DNA of 64,000 nucleotides from Bradyrhizobium manausense (GTDB lineage Bacteria; Pseudomonadota; Alphaproteobacteria; Rhizobiales; Xanthobacteraceae), in the NCBI RefSeq assembly GCF_018130615.1, contig NZ_JAFCKB010000012.1, positions 1 to 64,000 of the forward strand, written 5' to 3'. How positions within the stretch are numbered: position 1 is the first letter of the stretch; every line of letters begins with the position of its first letter. The notes below the pieces were generated by a model. That model searched no databases, had not been told where the DNA came from, and was given only the letters and a program-made list of their open reading frames with translations. The position numbers were made by a program, and so were the translations under genes. Below, one piece after another: positions 28,640 to 38,800 of this stretch.

Positions 28640-29421
28640 CCTCCCGCGTGAAGGAAGGCTGCGGCGACCAGCATGATCAGGATTTCACCGACCTGCTCGA
28701 ACGCGCCGAGGATATCGCCGGTCTGGCCGCCGATCTGACGGATGGCGAGCCGCGCCATGATCAGCCCGGCGAGTGACAGCAGGATCAGTCCGGCGAGGGC
28801 CTTGCCCGGTCCTAACGCAAGAGTGAGAACGAGCGTTCCAAGCGCGAAGGCCGCGGCCACGCTGCGTCCAGGCGGCGTTCCGGCGCTCGCCGACAGCCCG
28901 TCCGGCCGCGCCGGTGGGACCAGCGACATGAAAGCCGGCACGCCCGCGCGTGCGGCGGCATGCGCGGCGCACAGCGCGAGCGCGACGGCCCACGGATTGG
29001 CGATCGCGGCCAACGCGCTCCAGCGCAGGCCGAACGACAGGATCAGCGCGCAGACGCCATAGCTGCCGATCCGGCTGTCGCGCATGATCGCGAGCTTTCG
29101 CTCGCGCGTGCGCCCGCCGCCGAGCCCGTCGGCGGTGTCGGCAAGGCCGTCCTCATGCAGCGCGCCGGTGATGAGGGTGGTTGTGACGAGAGCGAGTAGC
29201 GCAGCCGTACCTGGCGCCAGTCCCAGTTTGCTCGCGAGCGCATGGGATGCTGCGCCAGCGAGGCCCACCAGCAATCCCGCGACCGGCAGCGCCCAGGTCG
29301 CGCGCGCGATGGCGCCGTCGCCGGCCGGTTTCGACGATGCCACCGGCACAATCGTGACGAAGGACGCTGCGATTCTGAAATCGGCGACGACGTCTTTCAG
29401 AATCTCGGTACGCGGCATCAT
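28636..29421 (-). CDS. cobS: Adenosylcobinamide-GDP ribazoletransferase
   Basis: This enzyme (CobS in Salmonella, CobV in Pseudomonas denitrificans) joins adenosylcobinamide-GDP to alpha-ribazole (phosphate) in the inner membrane. The protein has 261 residues, is strongly hydrophobic with about six to seven membrane segments, and has the catalytic motif GALHEDGLADTADGLGGG followed by RKLAIMRDSRIGSYGV. The start overlaps the cobU stop (ATGA at 29421-29418), and two consecutive ATG codons make the exact start ambiguous by one residue. The ATP-dependent cobaltochelatase CobS of the P. denitrificans naming is a different protein and is not here. Confidence 0.93.
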   Translation of the reverse strand: MMPRTEILKDVVADFRIAASFVTIVPVASSKPAGDGAIARATWALPVAGLLVGLAGAASHALASKLGLAPGTAALLALVTTTLITGALHEDGLADTADGLGGGRTRERKLAIMRDSRIGSYGVCALILSFGLRWSALAAIANPWAVALALCAAHAAARAGVPAFMSLVPPARPDGLSASAGTPPGRSVAAAFALGTLVLTLALGPGKALAGLILLSLAGLIMARLAIRQIGGQTGDILGAFEQVGEILIMLVAAAFLHAGG

Positions 29422-29921
29422 TTCAGCTTCATCGGCAGGCCGGCGACGACGAACTCGACCTCGTCGGCGACATCAGCAATGATCTGGTTCATGATCCCCG
29501 CGGCATCGCGATAACTGCGCGCCAGCGCGTTGTCGGGGACGATGCCGAGACCGACCTCGTTGGTGACGAAGACGACGGGGCTTTTCAGGCGGGGCAGTGC
29601 GCCGGCGAGCTCGCTCACCTCGCGTTCCCAGTTGCGCTCGGCGTGCATCAGATTGGAGAGCCACAGCGTCAGGCAGTCCACCAGTCTCGCGCCGCCGCCA
29701 TCGCTTGCGACCAGCGCGGGCACGAGGTCGAGCGGCACCTCGCGTTCGATCCAGTCGGTTCCGCGCCGCGCGCGGTGCTTTGCGATTCGTGCTTCCATTT
29801 CGGCATCGAGCGCCTCGGCCGTCGCGACATAGACGGGCTGCCCGGGAAAGGCGCGCGTACGTAGTTCTGCACGCTTGCTCTTGCCCGATCGCGCTCCACC
29901 CGTGATCAAGATGACGGCCAT
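29418..29921 (-). CDS. cobU: Adenosylcobinamide kinase / adenosylcobinamide-phosphate guanylyltransferase
   Basis: This bifunctional enzyme (CobU, or CobP in P. denitrificans) phosphorylates adenosylcobinamide and converts it to the GDP form. The 167-residue protein starts MAVILITGGARSGKS, a Walker A loop. It also contains VYVATAEALDAEM, HRARRGTDW, VDCLTLWLSNL and FVTNEVGLGIVPDN, all family signatures. The ATG at 29921 was chosen over a TTG one codon upstream. It is the first gene of the cobU-cobS-bluB operon and is divergent from cobD. Confidence 0.94.
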   Translation of the reverse strand: MAVILITGGARSGKSKRAELRTRAFPGQPVYVATAEALDAEMEARIAKHRARRGTDWIEREVPLDLVPALVASDGGGARLVDCLTLWLSNLMHAERNWEREVSELAGALPRLKSPVVFVTNEVGLGIVPDNALARSYRDAAGIMNQIIADVADEVEFVVAGLPMKLK

Positions 29922-30042
29922 CAAAGTCTCCTATGAGCCTGACTAATCACCAAACGAGGCCAAAGACAAAGCCGAAATCAGGCGGGTAGGGGCTTGCGCT
30001 CGCCCCCCGCTTTGCGCAACAGGGGCGGGACAGGAGGCGGGT

Positions 30043-30996
30043 GTGGGTTTTGCGGGCGCGATGGTGGTGGCAATGGCGGTGGATGCCCTCTCGGGCTGGC
30101 CGTCACCGCTGTTTGCCCGGATCGGCCACCCCGTGACCTGGCTCGGCCGGCTGATCGGCGCCATCGATGCCGGCTGGAATCGCGAGTCTGACGCGCCGGC
30201 GCTGCGCCGCGGCGCCGGCGTCGCCGGCGCGATTCTGGTGATTGCGCTCGCGGCTGCGCTTGGTTGGCTGCTGCAGTCCCTGCTTCAGTTCTTGCTTCCT
30301 TGGAGCTGGATCCAGATCACGCTGATCGGCGTCCTGGCCTGGCCGCTGGTCGCGCTACGCTCGTTGCATGATCATGTCGCGGCCGTCGCAAATCCTCTGC
30401 TGGGCGGCGACATCGCGGCTGCGCGCGTGGCGGTCTCGCGCATCGTCGGCCGCGATCCCACAGCGCTCGACGAATCCGGGATCGCGCGTGCCGCAATCGA
30501 GAGCCTCGCGGAGAACGCGTCCGACGGCATCGTCGCGCCGGTGTTCTGGGGCGCGCTGTTCGGTCTGCCCGGCATCCTCGGTTATAAGGCGATCAACACG
30601 CTGGACTCCATGATCGGCCATCGCAGCGAACGGCATGAAGCGTTTGGCTGGGCGGCTGCCCGCATCGATGATGTCGCAAACTTCATTCCGGCGCGCCTGA
30701 CCGGATTTTTGTTCGTGCTGCTCGCGCCGCGGCAATCCCAAGCATTGTCGTGCATGACGCGCGATGCGCGCCGTCATCGCTCGCCCAATGCCGGCTGGCC
30801 GGAAGCGGCGATGGCCGGCGCGCTTGGCGTGCGGCTCAGCGGCCCCCGCATCTATCACGGCAGCGCGACCGACGAGCCTTGGCTCAACGAGGGCGCGCGC
30901 GATCCGCTCGCCGTGGACATTGTCGAGGGACTGACGATCTACCGCCGCGCCATGCTGTTGCTTGCCGGCCTGCTTGCGATCCTGGCTTTCGCGTGA
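30043..30996 (+). CDS. cobD: Adenosylcobinamide-phosphate synthase
   Basis: CobD (CbiB) attaches the aminopropanol arm to adenosylcobyric acid. The 317-residue membrane protein shows the family motifs GHPVTWLGRLIGAID, ESLAENASDGIVAPVFWGA, YKAINTLDSMIGHR and AAARIDDVANFIPARLTG. The start is a GTG at 30043, preceded by a strong AGGAGG at 30032-30037. The stop overlaps the GTG of the next gene (GTGA at 30993-30996), so the pair is translationally coupled. This makes sense because the next gene supplies its substrate. Confidence 0.94.
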   Translation: MGFAGAMVVAMAVDALSGWPSPLFARIGHPVTWLGRLIGAIDAGWNRESDAPALRRGAGVAGAILVIALAAALGWLLQSLLQFLLPWSWIQITLIGVLAWPLVALRSLHDHVAAVANPLLGGDIAAARVAVSRIVGRDPTALDESGIARAAIESLAENASDGIVAPVFWGALFGLPGILGYKAINTLDSMIGHRSERHEAFGWAAARIDDVANFIPARLTGFLFVLLAPRQSQALSCMTRDARRHRSPNAGWPEAAMAGALGVRLSGPRIYHGSATDEPWLNEGARDPLAVDIVEGLTIYRRAMLLLAGLLAILAFA

Positions 30997-31973
30997 AAGA
31001 ACAGGGTATGCGCGAGCACGGTGGAAATCTCGATCTGGCCCAGCAGCGTTTCGGCGGACGCGCGGCGGACTGGATCGATCTGTCGACCGGCATCAACCGG
31101 CTGCCTTATCCCGTGGGCGAGATCGGCGCGCATCATTGGCAGGCGCTGCCATCGCGATCCGAGATCGAGGCGTTGCGTCAGGCCGCGCGGCACGCCTATG
31201 CGACAAGCGCACCGATCGTCGCGATGGGCGGCGCGCAGGCCGCCATTCAACTGTTGCCACAGCTCGCGCCGTGCGGCCGGGCGCGCATTTTGGCGCCGAC
31301 CTACAATGAATATGCCGGCGTTCTCTCGGCTGCGGGCTGGGATGCAAAGGAGGTCCGCGAGCTCGATGCGCTGGCAGGCGCGGATCTTGCTGTGATCGTC
31401 AATCCTAACAATCCCGATGGCCGGAGTTTTCCGCCAAAGGATCTGCTCGCGCTGTTGCCGCGCGTCGGTCGTCTCGTCGTTGACGAGAGTTTTGCAGACG
31501 CGGTTCCACAGCTGTCGCTTGCGCCGGAGGCGGATCGGCCCGGGTTGCTGATCTTGCGCTCCTTCGGGAAGTTTTACGGTCTGGCCGGCCTGCGGCTCGG
31601 ATTTGCGATCGGCAATGCGGCGGATATCGCCGGGCTCGCTGCGATGTCGGGTCCGTGGCCGGTCTCGGGAGCAGCGATCGCCATCGGCTGCCGCGCCTTG
31701 CGAGACGAGGCTTGGTCTGAGGCGACATCAGCACGGCTGGCGCGTGACGGGGCTCGTCTCGATGAAATGGCGCGGGGGCAGCGCTGGCGGCTCGTCGGCG
31801 GCGCTTCGCTGTTCCGTCTCTATGAGACGCCACATGCACTCGCTGCGCAAGAAAAGCTCGCGCGTGACCATATCTGGTCGCGCGTCTTCGTACAAAATCC
31901 AACTTGGCTCCGGCTCGGGCTTCCCGGCAGCGAAGCCGAATGGACGCGCCTCGCCGCGGTCCTAGCGCGCTAG
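30993..31973 (+). CDS. cobC: Threonine-phosphate decarboxylase (PLP-dependent)
   Basis: This enzyme (CobC in alphaproteobacteria, CobD in Salmonella) makes (R)-1-amino-2-propanol O-phosphate from L-threonine phosphate. The 326-residue aminotransferase-fold protein shows [13 protein letters not shown] at the N-terminus, [34 protein letters not shown] and the PLP lysine in [19 protein letters not shown]. Start options are the GTG at 30993, coupled to cobD, or the ATG at 31008. I list the former because of the coupling, but the ATG is equally plausible. The 3' end overlaps the convergent cobQ by 12 bp. Confidence 0.9.
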   Translation: MKEQGMREHGGNLDLAQQRFGGRAADWIDLSTGINRLPYPVGEIGAHHWQALPSRSEIEALRQAARHAYATSAPIVAMGGAQAAIQLLPQLAPCGRARILAPTYNEYAGVLSAAGWDAKEVRELDALAGADLAVIVNPNNPDGRSFPPKDLLALLPRVGRLVVDESFADAVPQLSLAPEADRPGLLILRSFGKFYGLAGLRLGFAIGNAADIAGLAAMSGPWPVSGAAIAIGCRALRDEAWSEATSARLARDGARLDEMARGQRWRLVGGASLFRLYETPHALAAQEKLARDHIWSRVFVQNPTWLRLGLPGSEAEWTRLAAVLAR

Positions 31974-33410
31974 CGCGAGCAGGCCGTCGACGTCGAGATG
32001 CTTCTCGATGTGATCGGCGAGCGCATCCAGTGCGCTCTCGACCCTGGCATGATAGGGCTCGTCGCCTGCGGCAATGTCGAGCTTTGCCAAAAACGCCTTG
32101 CGGAAATCATCCGACGTGAACAGGCCGTGCAAATAGCTGCCTTGCACGCGTCCGTCTGCTGAGATCGCGCCTTCCGGCTCGCCATCGAGCTTCGCAAACG
32201 GTCGCGCGCGATCGGGTCCGTCGGTACGGCCGATGTGGATCTCGTAGGCGGCGATCGGCTGATCCGTCGCCGCATGCACAGCCACAACACGCGTCAACGT
32301 TTTCTGCGGACTCATCACGGTCGTCACATCCAGCAGCCCGAGGCCCGGCGCGTCACCCGCGGGACCTTCGATGCCGTCGGGATCGGCGACGCTGCGCCCC
32401 AGCATCTGATAGCCGCCGCACAAGCCGAGCACATGGCCACCTCTGCGATGGTGCGCGAGCAGATCAATGTCCCAGCCCTGCGCGCGCAGAAAGGCGAGGT
32501 CGCCGCGGGTGGATTTTGAACCGGGGATGATGACGAGGCGCACATCGCCAGGGATCGCTTCGCCCGGGCGCACCATCACCAGATCGACGCCCGGTTCGAG
32601 CTTGAGCGGATCGAGATCGTCGAAATTGGCGATCCGCGACAGCGCAAGGCAGGCGATCTTGCACTGGCCGGGCCTACGCGCATCGCTGAGGCCCAGAGCG
32701 TCCTCGGCCGGCAGCTCGCCGGCGCGCGAAAACCAGGGCAGCACGCCAAGGCCGCGCCAAGCCGTTTTTTGCGCGATCAGCCTGTAGCCGTCATCGAACA
32801 GCGTGGGGTCACCACGGAATTTGTTGATGACAAATCCCTGGATCATCGCGGCATCGTCAGGGTCGATCACCGTCTTGATGCCGACCAGCTGGGCGATGAC
32901 GCCGCCGCGGTCGATGTCGCCGACCAGCACGACGGGGACGTCGGCCTTGCGGGCAAAGCCCATATTGGCGATGTCGGCCTTGCGCAGATTTACCTCGGCC
33001 GGGCTGCCGGCGCCTTCCACCAGCACCAGATCGGCGCGCACCTTCAGCCGCTCAAAACTCTCCAGCACCGCGCCCATCAATGAGGGCTTCATCACCGCAT
33101 AGTCGCGCGCCCGCGCGGTCGCGATGCGCCTGCCTTGCACGATCACCTGCGCACCGATATCGGTCTCGGGTTTCAGCAGCACCGGGTTCATATCGGTGTG
33201 CGGCTCGACGCCGGCGGCGAGCGCCTGCAACGCCTGGGCGCGGCCGATCTCGCCGCCGTCGACGGTGACGGCGGCATTGTTCGACATGTTCTGCGGCTTG
33301 AACGGAAGCACGCGCAAGGCCCGCCGCGTGAAGGCGCGCGCGAGACCGGCGACGATGAGCGACTTGCCCACGTCCGAGCCGGCGCCCTGGATCATCAATG
33401 CGCGCGCCAT
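31962..33410 (-). CDS. cobQ: Adenosylcobyric acid synthase (glutamine-hydrolysing)
   Basis: CobQ amidates four side chains of adenosylcobyrinic acid a,c-diamide. The 482-residue protein has an N-terminal dethiobiotin-synthetase-like ATPase domain ([58 protein letters not shown]) and a C-terminal class I glutamine amidotransferase domain. The latter has the nucleophile Cys in [11 protein letters not shown] and a His in GSYLHGLF. It follows cobO with a 7-bp gap on the minus strand, so cobO-cobQ is an operon. It is convergent with cobC. Confidence 0.95.
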   Translation of the reverse strand: MARALMIQGAGSDVGKSLIVAGLARAFTRRALRVLPFKPQNMSNNAAVTVDGGEIGRAQALQALAAGVEPHTDMNPVLLKPETDIGAQVIVQGRRIATARARDYAVMKPSLMGAVLESFERLKVRADLVLVEGAGSPAEVNLRKADIANMGFARKADVPVVLVGDIDRGGVIAQLVGIKTVIDPDDAAMIQGFVINKFRGDPTLFDDGYRLIAQKTAWRGLGVLPWFSRAGELPAEDALGLSDARRPGQCKIACLALSRIANFDDLDPLKLEPGVDLVMVRPGEAIPGDVRLVIIPGSKSTRGDLAFLRAQGWDIDLLAHHRRGGHVLGLCGGYQMLGRSVADPDGIEGPAGDAPGLGLLDVTTVMSPQKTLTRVVAVHAATDQPIAAYEIHIGRTDGPDRARPFAKLDGEPEGAISADGRVQGSYLHGLFTSDDFRKAFLAKLDIAAGDEPYHARVESALDALADHIEKHLDVDGLLALAR

Positions 33411-33417
33411 CGTGTCT

Positions 33418-34065
33418 TCAGAACTCGACGCCGGCCTGCGCCTTGATGCCGGAGCGGAAGGGATGCTTCACCAGCGTCATCTCGGTGACGAGATCGGCGA
33501 TCTCGATCAGTTCGTCCTTGGCGTTGCGCCCGGTGAGCACGACATGCGTCATCGGCGGCTTCGAGGTCTTCAGGAAATCGACGACCTCCGCAATGTCGAG
33601 ATAGTCGTAGCGCAGCGCGATGTTGATCTCGTCGAGCACGACCATGCGCAGGCTTTCATCTGCTATCAGCTCCTTCGCCTTCTCCCAGCCGGCGCGCGCC
33701 GCGGCGATGTCGCGGGCGCGGTCCTGCGTCTCCCAGGTGAAGCCTTCGCCCATCGCGTGGAACTGGCAGAGCTCGCCGAAATGGCCGGTGAGCAGGCGCC
33801 GCTCGCCGGTATCCCAGGCGCCCTTGATGAACTGCACCACGGCGCAGGGAAAGCCATGGGCGACGCAGCGCACGATCATGCCGAAGGCGGAAGACGACTT
33901 GCCCTTGCCGGCGCCGGTGTGGACGATGATGAGGCCCTTTTCGCCGCTCTTGGTCGCCATGATCTTGTCGCGGGCGACCTTGATCTTAGCCATTTTCGCG
34001 GCGTGCTTGGCGTCGGTCTTGGCGTCGGTTTCTTGGGCCGTTTGGGTATCCGGTTCAGGCGTCAT
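33418..34065 (-). CDS. cobO: Cob(I)yrinic acid a,c-diamide adenosyltransferase
   Basis: CobO (BtuR/CobA type) transfers the adenosyl group of ATP to cobalt(I). The 215-residue protein has the P-loop [17 protein letters not shown], then [40 protein letters not shown] and a C-terminus [16 protein letters not shown], all diagnostic. The start at 34065 ([11 protein letters not shown]) was chosen; a longer frame to 34371 reads back through the riboswitch region and is not protein-like. Its promoter must lie in or beyond the riboswitch DNA on the other strand. Confidence 0.94.
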   Translation of the reverse strand: MTPEPDTQTAQETDAKTDAKHAAKMAKIKVARDKIMATKSGEKGLIIVHTGAGKGKSSSAFGMIVRCVAHGFPCAVVQFIKGAWDTGERRLLTGHFGELCQFHAMGEGFTWETQDRARDIAAARAGWEKAKELIADESLRMVVLDEINIALRYDYLDIAEVVDFLKTSKPPMTHVVLTGRNAKDELIEIADLVTEMTLVKHPFRSGIKAQAGVEF

Positions 34066-34118
34066 CGGATGGGGTCCTTCGGCTTGACAAGAGGCGGCCG
34101 GGGGCAAATGGTGGCCCG

Positions 34119-34313
34119 GCGTTGGTTCCTGTCCTATGACAGGCGAAGAGGGAATGCGATAGGGTCCGAATCGGCAAGATTTGGGTCCAAAATGCAGCCG
34201 CCCCCGCGACCGTGACCGGAGAGATGCCCGAAGCCACTGATCCATCTTGCGGATCGGGAAGGCGGGGATCGAAGGGGAAACCCTGCTCCGCAAGCCGGGA
34301 GACCTGCCAACGC
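34119..34313 (+). ncRNA. Cobalamin riboswitch ahead of the main cob operon
   Basis: The conserved AdoCbl aptamer elements appear in order: a GGGAATGCG block near 34150; the B12-box-like core GCCGCCCCCGCGACCGTGA near 34197; GCCACTG near 34235; GGGAAGGC near 34258; and GCCGGGAGACCTGCC near 34294. P1 can form between GCGTTGG (34119-34125) and CCAACGC (34307-34313). It reads towards the DUF1636-cobW-cobN operon. Downstream, a hairpin that can hide the first gene's ribosome binding site suggests control of translation. Cobalamin binding should repress the operon. Confidence 0.93.
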
Positions 34314-34384
34314 GGACGATTTTTGGACCGGCGGACGGGGTGTTCCGCGACGGGGAAACGGGCCTTCGCAAGAACGGTCCGTGG

Positions 34385-34424
34385 GCCTCTTCGCCTCCCG
34401 CTCAATATTCTGGAAGAGGCGATG
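34385..34424 (+). promoter_or_regulatory. Shine-Dalgarno-sequestering hairpin of the riboswitch expression platform
   Basis: GCCTCTTC (34385-34392) is a perfect 8-bp complement to GAAGAGGC (34413-34420), which contains the Shine-Dalgarno sequence one base before ATG at 34422. The loop is 20 nt. A second stem, GGACCG (34325-34330) with CGGTCC (34375-34380), sits directly upstream. This is the layout of a translational OFF platform. Confidence 0.65.
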
Positions 34425-34796
34425 ACCGTCACACTGCACGTCTGCATCACCTGCCGCGCCGGCCAGACGCTCGGCGAGGGCGAGACGACGCCCGGCAAGC
34501 GCCTGCATGGGGCGATCCTCGAGGCCGGCGTACCCGACGGCGTTACTGTGGTTCCCGTGGAATGCCTGTCTGCGTGCAACCAGGGCTGCTCGGTCGCGCT
34601 AAGTGCGCCCGGCCGCTGGTCCTATGTCTATGGCCGCCTCTCGGATGCCAACGCGCAGGACGTCGTCGCCGGCGCCGCCGCCTATGCCGCCGCGCCCGAT
34701 GGCCTCGTGCCCTGGCGCAGTCGTTCCGAAATCTTCCGCAAGCAATCGCTTGCCCGCATTCCCCCCATTGCCACGTTGCCGGAGGCCGCTGAATGA
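34422..34796 (+). CDS. DUF1636 family Cys-rich protein
   Basis: This 124-residue protein opens MTVTLHVCITCRAGQT and has a second cysteine group ECLSACNQGCSVAL, resembling a thioredoxin-like [2Fe-2S] ferredoxin fold. DUF1636 genes commonly accompany cobW and cobN. It is the first gene after the riboswitch, and its stop overlaps the cobW start (ATGA). The four or five cysteines suggest binding of a metal or iron-sulphur cluster, possibly for cobalt handling or electron delivery to the cobalt reduction step. That is inference; no activity is established from the sequence. A longer upstream start would read through the riboswitch and is rejected. Confidence 0.85.
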   Translation: MTVTLHVCITCRAGQTLGEGETTPGKRLHGAILEAGVPDGVTVVPVECLSACNQGCSVALSAPGRWSYVYGRLSDANAQDVVAGAAAYAAAPDGLVPWRSRSEIFRKQSLARIPPIATLPEAAE

Positions 34797-35827
34797 ACTC
34801 GCTCGCAAAAGTCCCGGTGACGGTGGTCACCGGCTTTCTCGGCTCCGGCAAGACGACGCTGATCCAGCACCTGCTCAGCAATGCGGGCGGCAAGAAGCTC
34901 GCCGTGCTCGTCAACGAGTTCGGCAGCGAGGGTGTCGACGGCGAGATCCTGAAATCGTGCGCAGACGCGAACTGCCCGGAGGAGAACATCGTCGAGCTCG
35001 CCAATGGCTGCATCTGCTGCACCGTCGCCGACGATTTCATTCCGACCATGGAGAAGCTTTTGGCGCGTCCGGTGCGGCCCGATCACATCCTGATCGAGAC
35101 ATCGGGCCTCGCGCTGCCGAAGCCTTTGCTGAAGGCGTTCGACTGGCCGGAGATCCGCTCGCGCATCACGGTGGACGGCGTGATCGCGCTCGCCGATGCC
35201 GAGGCCGTCGCCGCCGGCCGCTTCGCGCCGGATCCGGATGCGGTGGAAGCACAGCGCGCGGCGGACGAGAATCTCGATCACGAGACGCCGCTGTCCGAAG
35301 TGTTCGAGGACCAGATCGCCTGCGCCGATATCGTGCTGCTGACCAAGGCCGATCTCGCCGGCGCCGCCGGCATCGAAGCCGCCAAGGCCGCGATCAGCGC
35401 CGAGATGCCGCGCCGCGTGCCGATGCTCCCCATCACCGACGGCGCGATCGATGCGCGCGTCATCCTCGGCCTCGGCGCCGCCGCGGAGAATGATCTCGCC
35501 GCGCGTCCCTCGCATCATGACGGCGAGGAGGAGCACGAGCATGATGATTTCGCCTCCGTCGTGATCGATCTTCCCGAGGTCACTGATATCGATGCGCTGG
35601 TCGCATCGGTCCAGAAGCTGGCGCGCGAGCAGAACGTGCTGCGTGCCAAGGGCTATCTCGCGGTCGCGGGCAAGCCGATGCGCCTGTTGCTTCAGGCTGT
35701 CGGCGAACGCGTGCGCCACCAGTTCGACAAGCCCTGGGGCGCAGGCCGCAGGCAGTCGAAGCTCGTCGTGATCGGCGAGCACGGCGATATCGACGAGGCC
35801 GCGATCCGAGCGGGATTGGGAGTCTGA
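34793..35827 (+). CDS. cobW: Cobalamin biosynthesis GTPase CobW (COG0523 metallochaperone)
   Basis: This 344-residue G3E GTPase has Walker A VVTGFLGSGKTTLIQHL, the metal-binding CxCC in NGCICCTVADDFIPTM, the ETSGLALPKPLL switch, a guanine-specificity motif LLTKADLAG, and an acidic His-rich loop HHDGEEEHEHDD before the C-terminal domain. CobW proteins are thought to deliver cobalt(II) to the cobaltochelatase. The gene lies between DUF1636 and cobN, with ATGA and TGATG overlaps, which fits delivery to CobN. Confidence 0.95.
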   Translation: MNSLAKVPVTVVTGFLGSGKTTLIQHLLSNAGGKKLAVLVNEFGSEGVDGEILKSCADANCPEENIVELANGCICCTVADDFIPTMEKLLARPVRPDHILIETSGLALPKPLLKAFDWPEIRSRITVDGVIALADAEAVAAGRFAPDPDAVEAQRAADENLDHETPLSEVFEDQIACADIVLLTKADLAGAAGIEAAKAAISAEMPRRVPMLPITDGAIDARVILGLGAAAENDLAARPSHHDGEEEHEHDDFASVVIDLPEVTDIDALVASVQKLAREQNVLRAKGYLAVAGKPMRLLLQAVGERVRHQFDKPWGAGRRQSKLVVIGEHGDIDEAAIRAGLGV

Positions 35828-38800
35828 TGCACGTCGTCTTCCGCGAGAGCCGCGGTCTGGAGGAGACCGCGACGCCAAGAGACATCGGCCAGGATCCGGC
35901 CGATCTCGTGGTGCTCTCGTTCTCGGACTCCGATCTCGCGGCGTTTGCCGCCGGCTGGCGGCGTGGCCGCGACAGTCTGCCGTCGCTGCGGCTCGCCAAT
36001 CTTGCGGAGCTGCGTCATCCGCTGTCGGTCGATACCTATGTCGAACGCACGCTGACGCAGGCACGCGGCATTCTGGTGCGCCTGATCGGCGGAGAGTCCT
36101 ATTGGCCTTACGGCCTCGCGGCGCTCCAGCAGCTCGCGAAGGATCGCGGCATCGTGCTCGCCGTCCTGCCGGCCGATGGCCGCGACGACATCAGGCTCGA
36201 TGCGTACTCGACCCTGCCGGTCTCGACGCTGCGCCGGCTCAAGGTGCTGTGCGACACCGGCGGCCCGGTCGCCGCGCAAGCCGCGATCGCGCAGCTCGCG
36301 CTGGCCTCCGGTCTTTATGCAGGCCCGGTCGTTGGCGAGATGAACGTGCCCGAGATGGGCTTTTACGATCCGGCGCGTGGCGTCATTGCTGCGCCGGCGG
36401 CGAGCGAGGAGAAGCCGCGCGCTCTGGTGGCGTTCTATCGCTCCTATCTCACCGCCGCGGACACGAGGCCGGTCGATGCGTTGATCGCCGCGCTACGCGA
36501 GAAAGGCTTTGACGCGTATGGCGTGTTCGTGACGTCGCTGAAAGCCGCAGGCGTCGGGGATTGGTTGCGGGCACATCTCGTAGAGAAGCCTCCGGCCGCA
36601 ATCGTCAACGCGACGGCGTTCTCTGCGATGGGCGAGGACGGCACCACACCGTTCGATGTCGCATCGTGTCCCGTGTTCCAGGTCGCGCTGTCGTCGGCGC
36701 GGCGCGAGGACTGGGCGGACTCGCTGCGCGGCCTGTCGCCCGGCGATCTCGCGATGCATGTGGTGCTGCCCGAGGTCGACGGCCGCCTGTTCGCGGGCGT
36801 GGTGAGTTTCAAGTCAGCGGCGGAGCGTGATCCCGATCTCCAGTTCTCGCACCTGGCGCATCGGCCGGATCAGGAGCGTGTGGAGGCCGTCGCTGCACGC
36901 GTTGCGGCCTGGCTTCGTATCGCTGAGACACCGGTCGCCGAGAAACGGCTGGCCATCGTGCTCTCGAACTATCCCGGCCGTCTGCACCAGATCGCGCATG
37001 CCGTTGGTCTCGATGCACTCGCTTCGGTCGAAGCATTGGTATCCGACCTCGGGGATGCCGGCTTCAATGTTGAACCAGTTGGGGCGCTCGGCGATACGCT
37101 GCTCAAGCAGAACCTGACCTGGAGCGTCGCCGACTATGGTGCCGCGCTCCCGCGTCTTCCGCAAAGTTTGCAAGACGATCTCGCGCAAGCCTGGGGCACG
37201 CCTGAGAGCGATCCGAACTGCCGTGATGGTGTGTTCCACTTCGCTGCGATCCAGTCCGGCCAGTCGATCATCGCAGTTCAGCCCGAGCGCGGCGACGCGA
37301 CGACGCGCGATTCCGATTATCACGATCTCGCCCGCACGCCGCGCCACGCCTATGTCGCGTTCTATCTCTGGCTCCGCGAGCAGGGGATTGATGCCGTCGT
37401 CCACATGGGCGCGCATGGCACGCTGGAATGGCTGCCCGGGAAATCCGTCGCGCTGTCCTCGCAATGCTGGCCGGAAGCGCTGATCGGCGATTTACCCGTG
37501 GTCTATCCCTTCATCGTCAATGATCCCGGCGAGGCCGCGCAAGCCAAGCGGCGCATCGGCGCCGTCACGATCGGCCATCTGCCGCCGCCGCTCGAACAAT
37601 CCGTGGTGCCCGAAGGCCTCCGCCGGCTCGAACGCCTGCTTGACGAATATTCGACCGCCGACGGTCTCGACCCCGCCCGCCGCCAGCGCCTGATCGCTGC
37701 GATCCGCGACGAGGCGCGCGCCGCAGGCCTCGAAGACGATCTCGGCCTCGACGCGTCGGCGGCGCCCGCCGAAGCGATCCCGCGCATCGATCGCTTCGTC
37801 TGCGATCTCAAGGAAAGCCAGTTCGGCGACGGCCTGCACGTGTTCGGCCGTGGCGCTTGTGGCGAAGCGGAGCGGGATGCGCTGCGGGCCGGGCTTGCGG
37901 GCTTGCGCGTTGCGCCGGGGCCATCGGGCTCGCCCTATCGCGGGCGGCAAGACGTGCTGCCGACGGGACGCAATCTTTTCGCCGTCGATCCGCGTGCGGT
38001 GCCGACGCCGTCGGCGCATGCGCAAGGGATAAAACTCGCCGAAGAGCTGCTGCGTCGTCATTTGCAGGATCACGGCGACTGGCCGAAAGGCCTCATCGTC
38101 GATCTCTGGGGCTCGGCGACGATGCGCACCGCAGGCGAGGAGTTTGCGATGGCGCTGCATCTCGCCGGACTTTCGCCACGCTGGGATCACGCCTCCGGCC
38201 GCGTTACCGGCTATGACATCATCGCACCGGCCGAGCTTGGTCGTCCCCGCATCGACGTCACGCTGCGCGTGTCGGGCCTGTTCCGCGATGTCTTCGCAGG
38301 ACTTGCGCAATTGTTCGAAGCCGCCACGGAAGCGCTTGCATCGCGCGACGATGAAGGCGACGAGAATCCTTATCGTCACCGTGCCTCGCGCGTGTTCGCA
38401 CCGCGCCCCGGACAATATGGTGTTGGCCTCTCGGCGATCCCCGATGCTTTCACGCCAGAGACGCGCCATGCGGCCGGCGAGGCCTGGCTGTCGGCGTCGT
38501 CCTGGGCATTCTCCGCCGATGGCGCCATCAAGCCCGATCGCGCCGGGATCGAGCAGCGGCTCGCGTCGGCCGATGCTTTCGTCCACCTCCAGGATCTGCC
38601 GGAAACCGATCTTCTGCTCGCCGCCGACTATGCCGCGCATGAAGCCGGCGTCGCGGCGGCGGCCGCGCATCTCGGCGCGTCGGAGCCGTCGCTTTATCAC
38701 CTCGACACGACGCGGCCCGACGAGCCGCATGCGCGTACGCTCACCGAAGAAATCGCGCGTGTCGTCCGTGCCCGCGCGGCCAACCCGGCCTGGATCGCCG

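Noticed and set aside
29925-30042. Third cobalamin riboswitch between cobU and cobD
   Set aside because: None of the aptamer boxes (the CCCCCGC core or the AGACCTGCC end) are present in these 118 bp.
34682-36064. 460-codon minus-strand frame over cobW and cobN
   Set aside because: It overlaps two genes with full motif support, and its composition is unlike protein.
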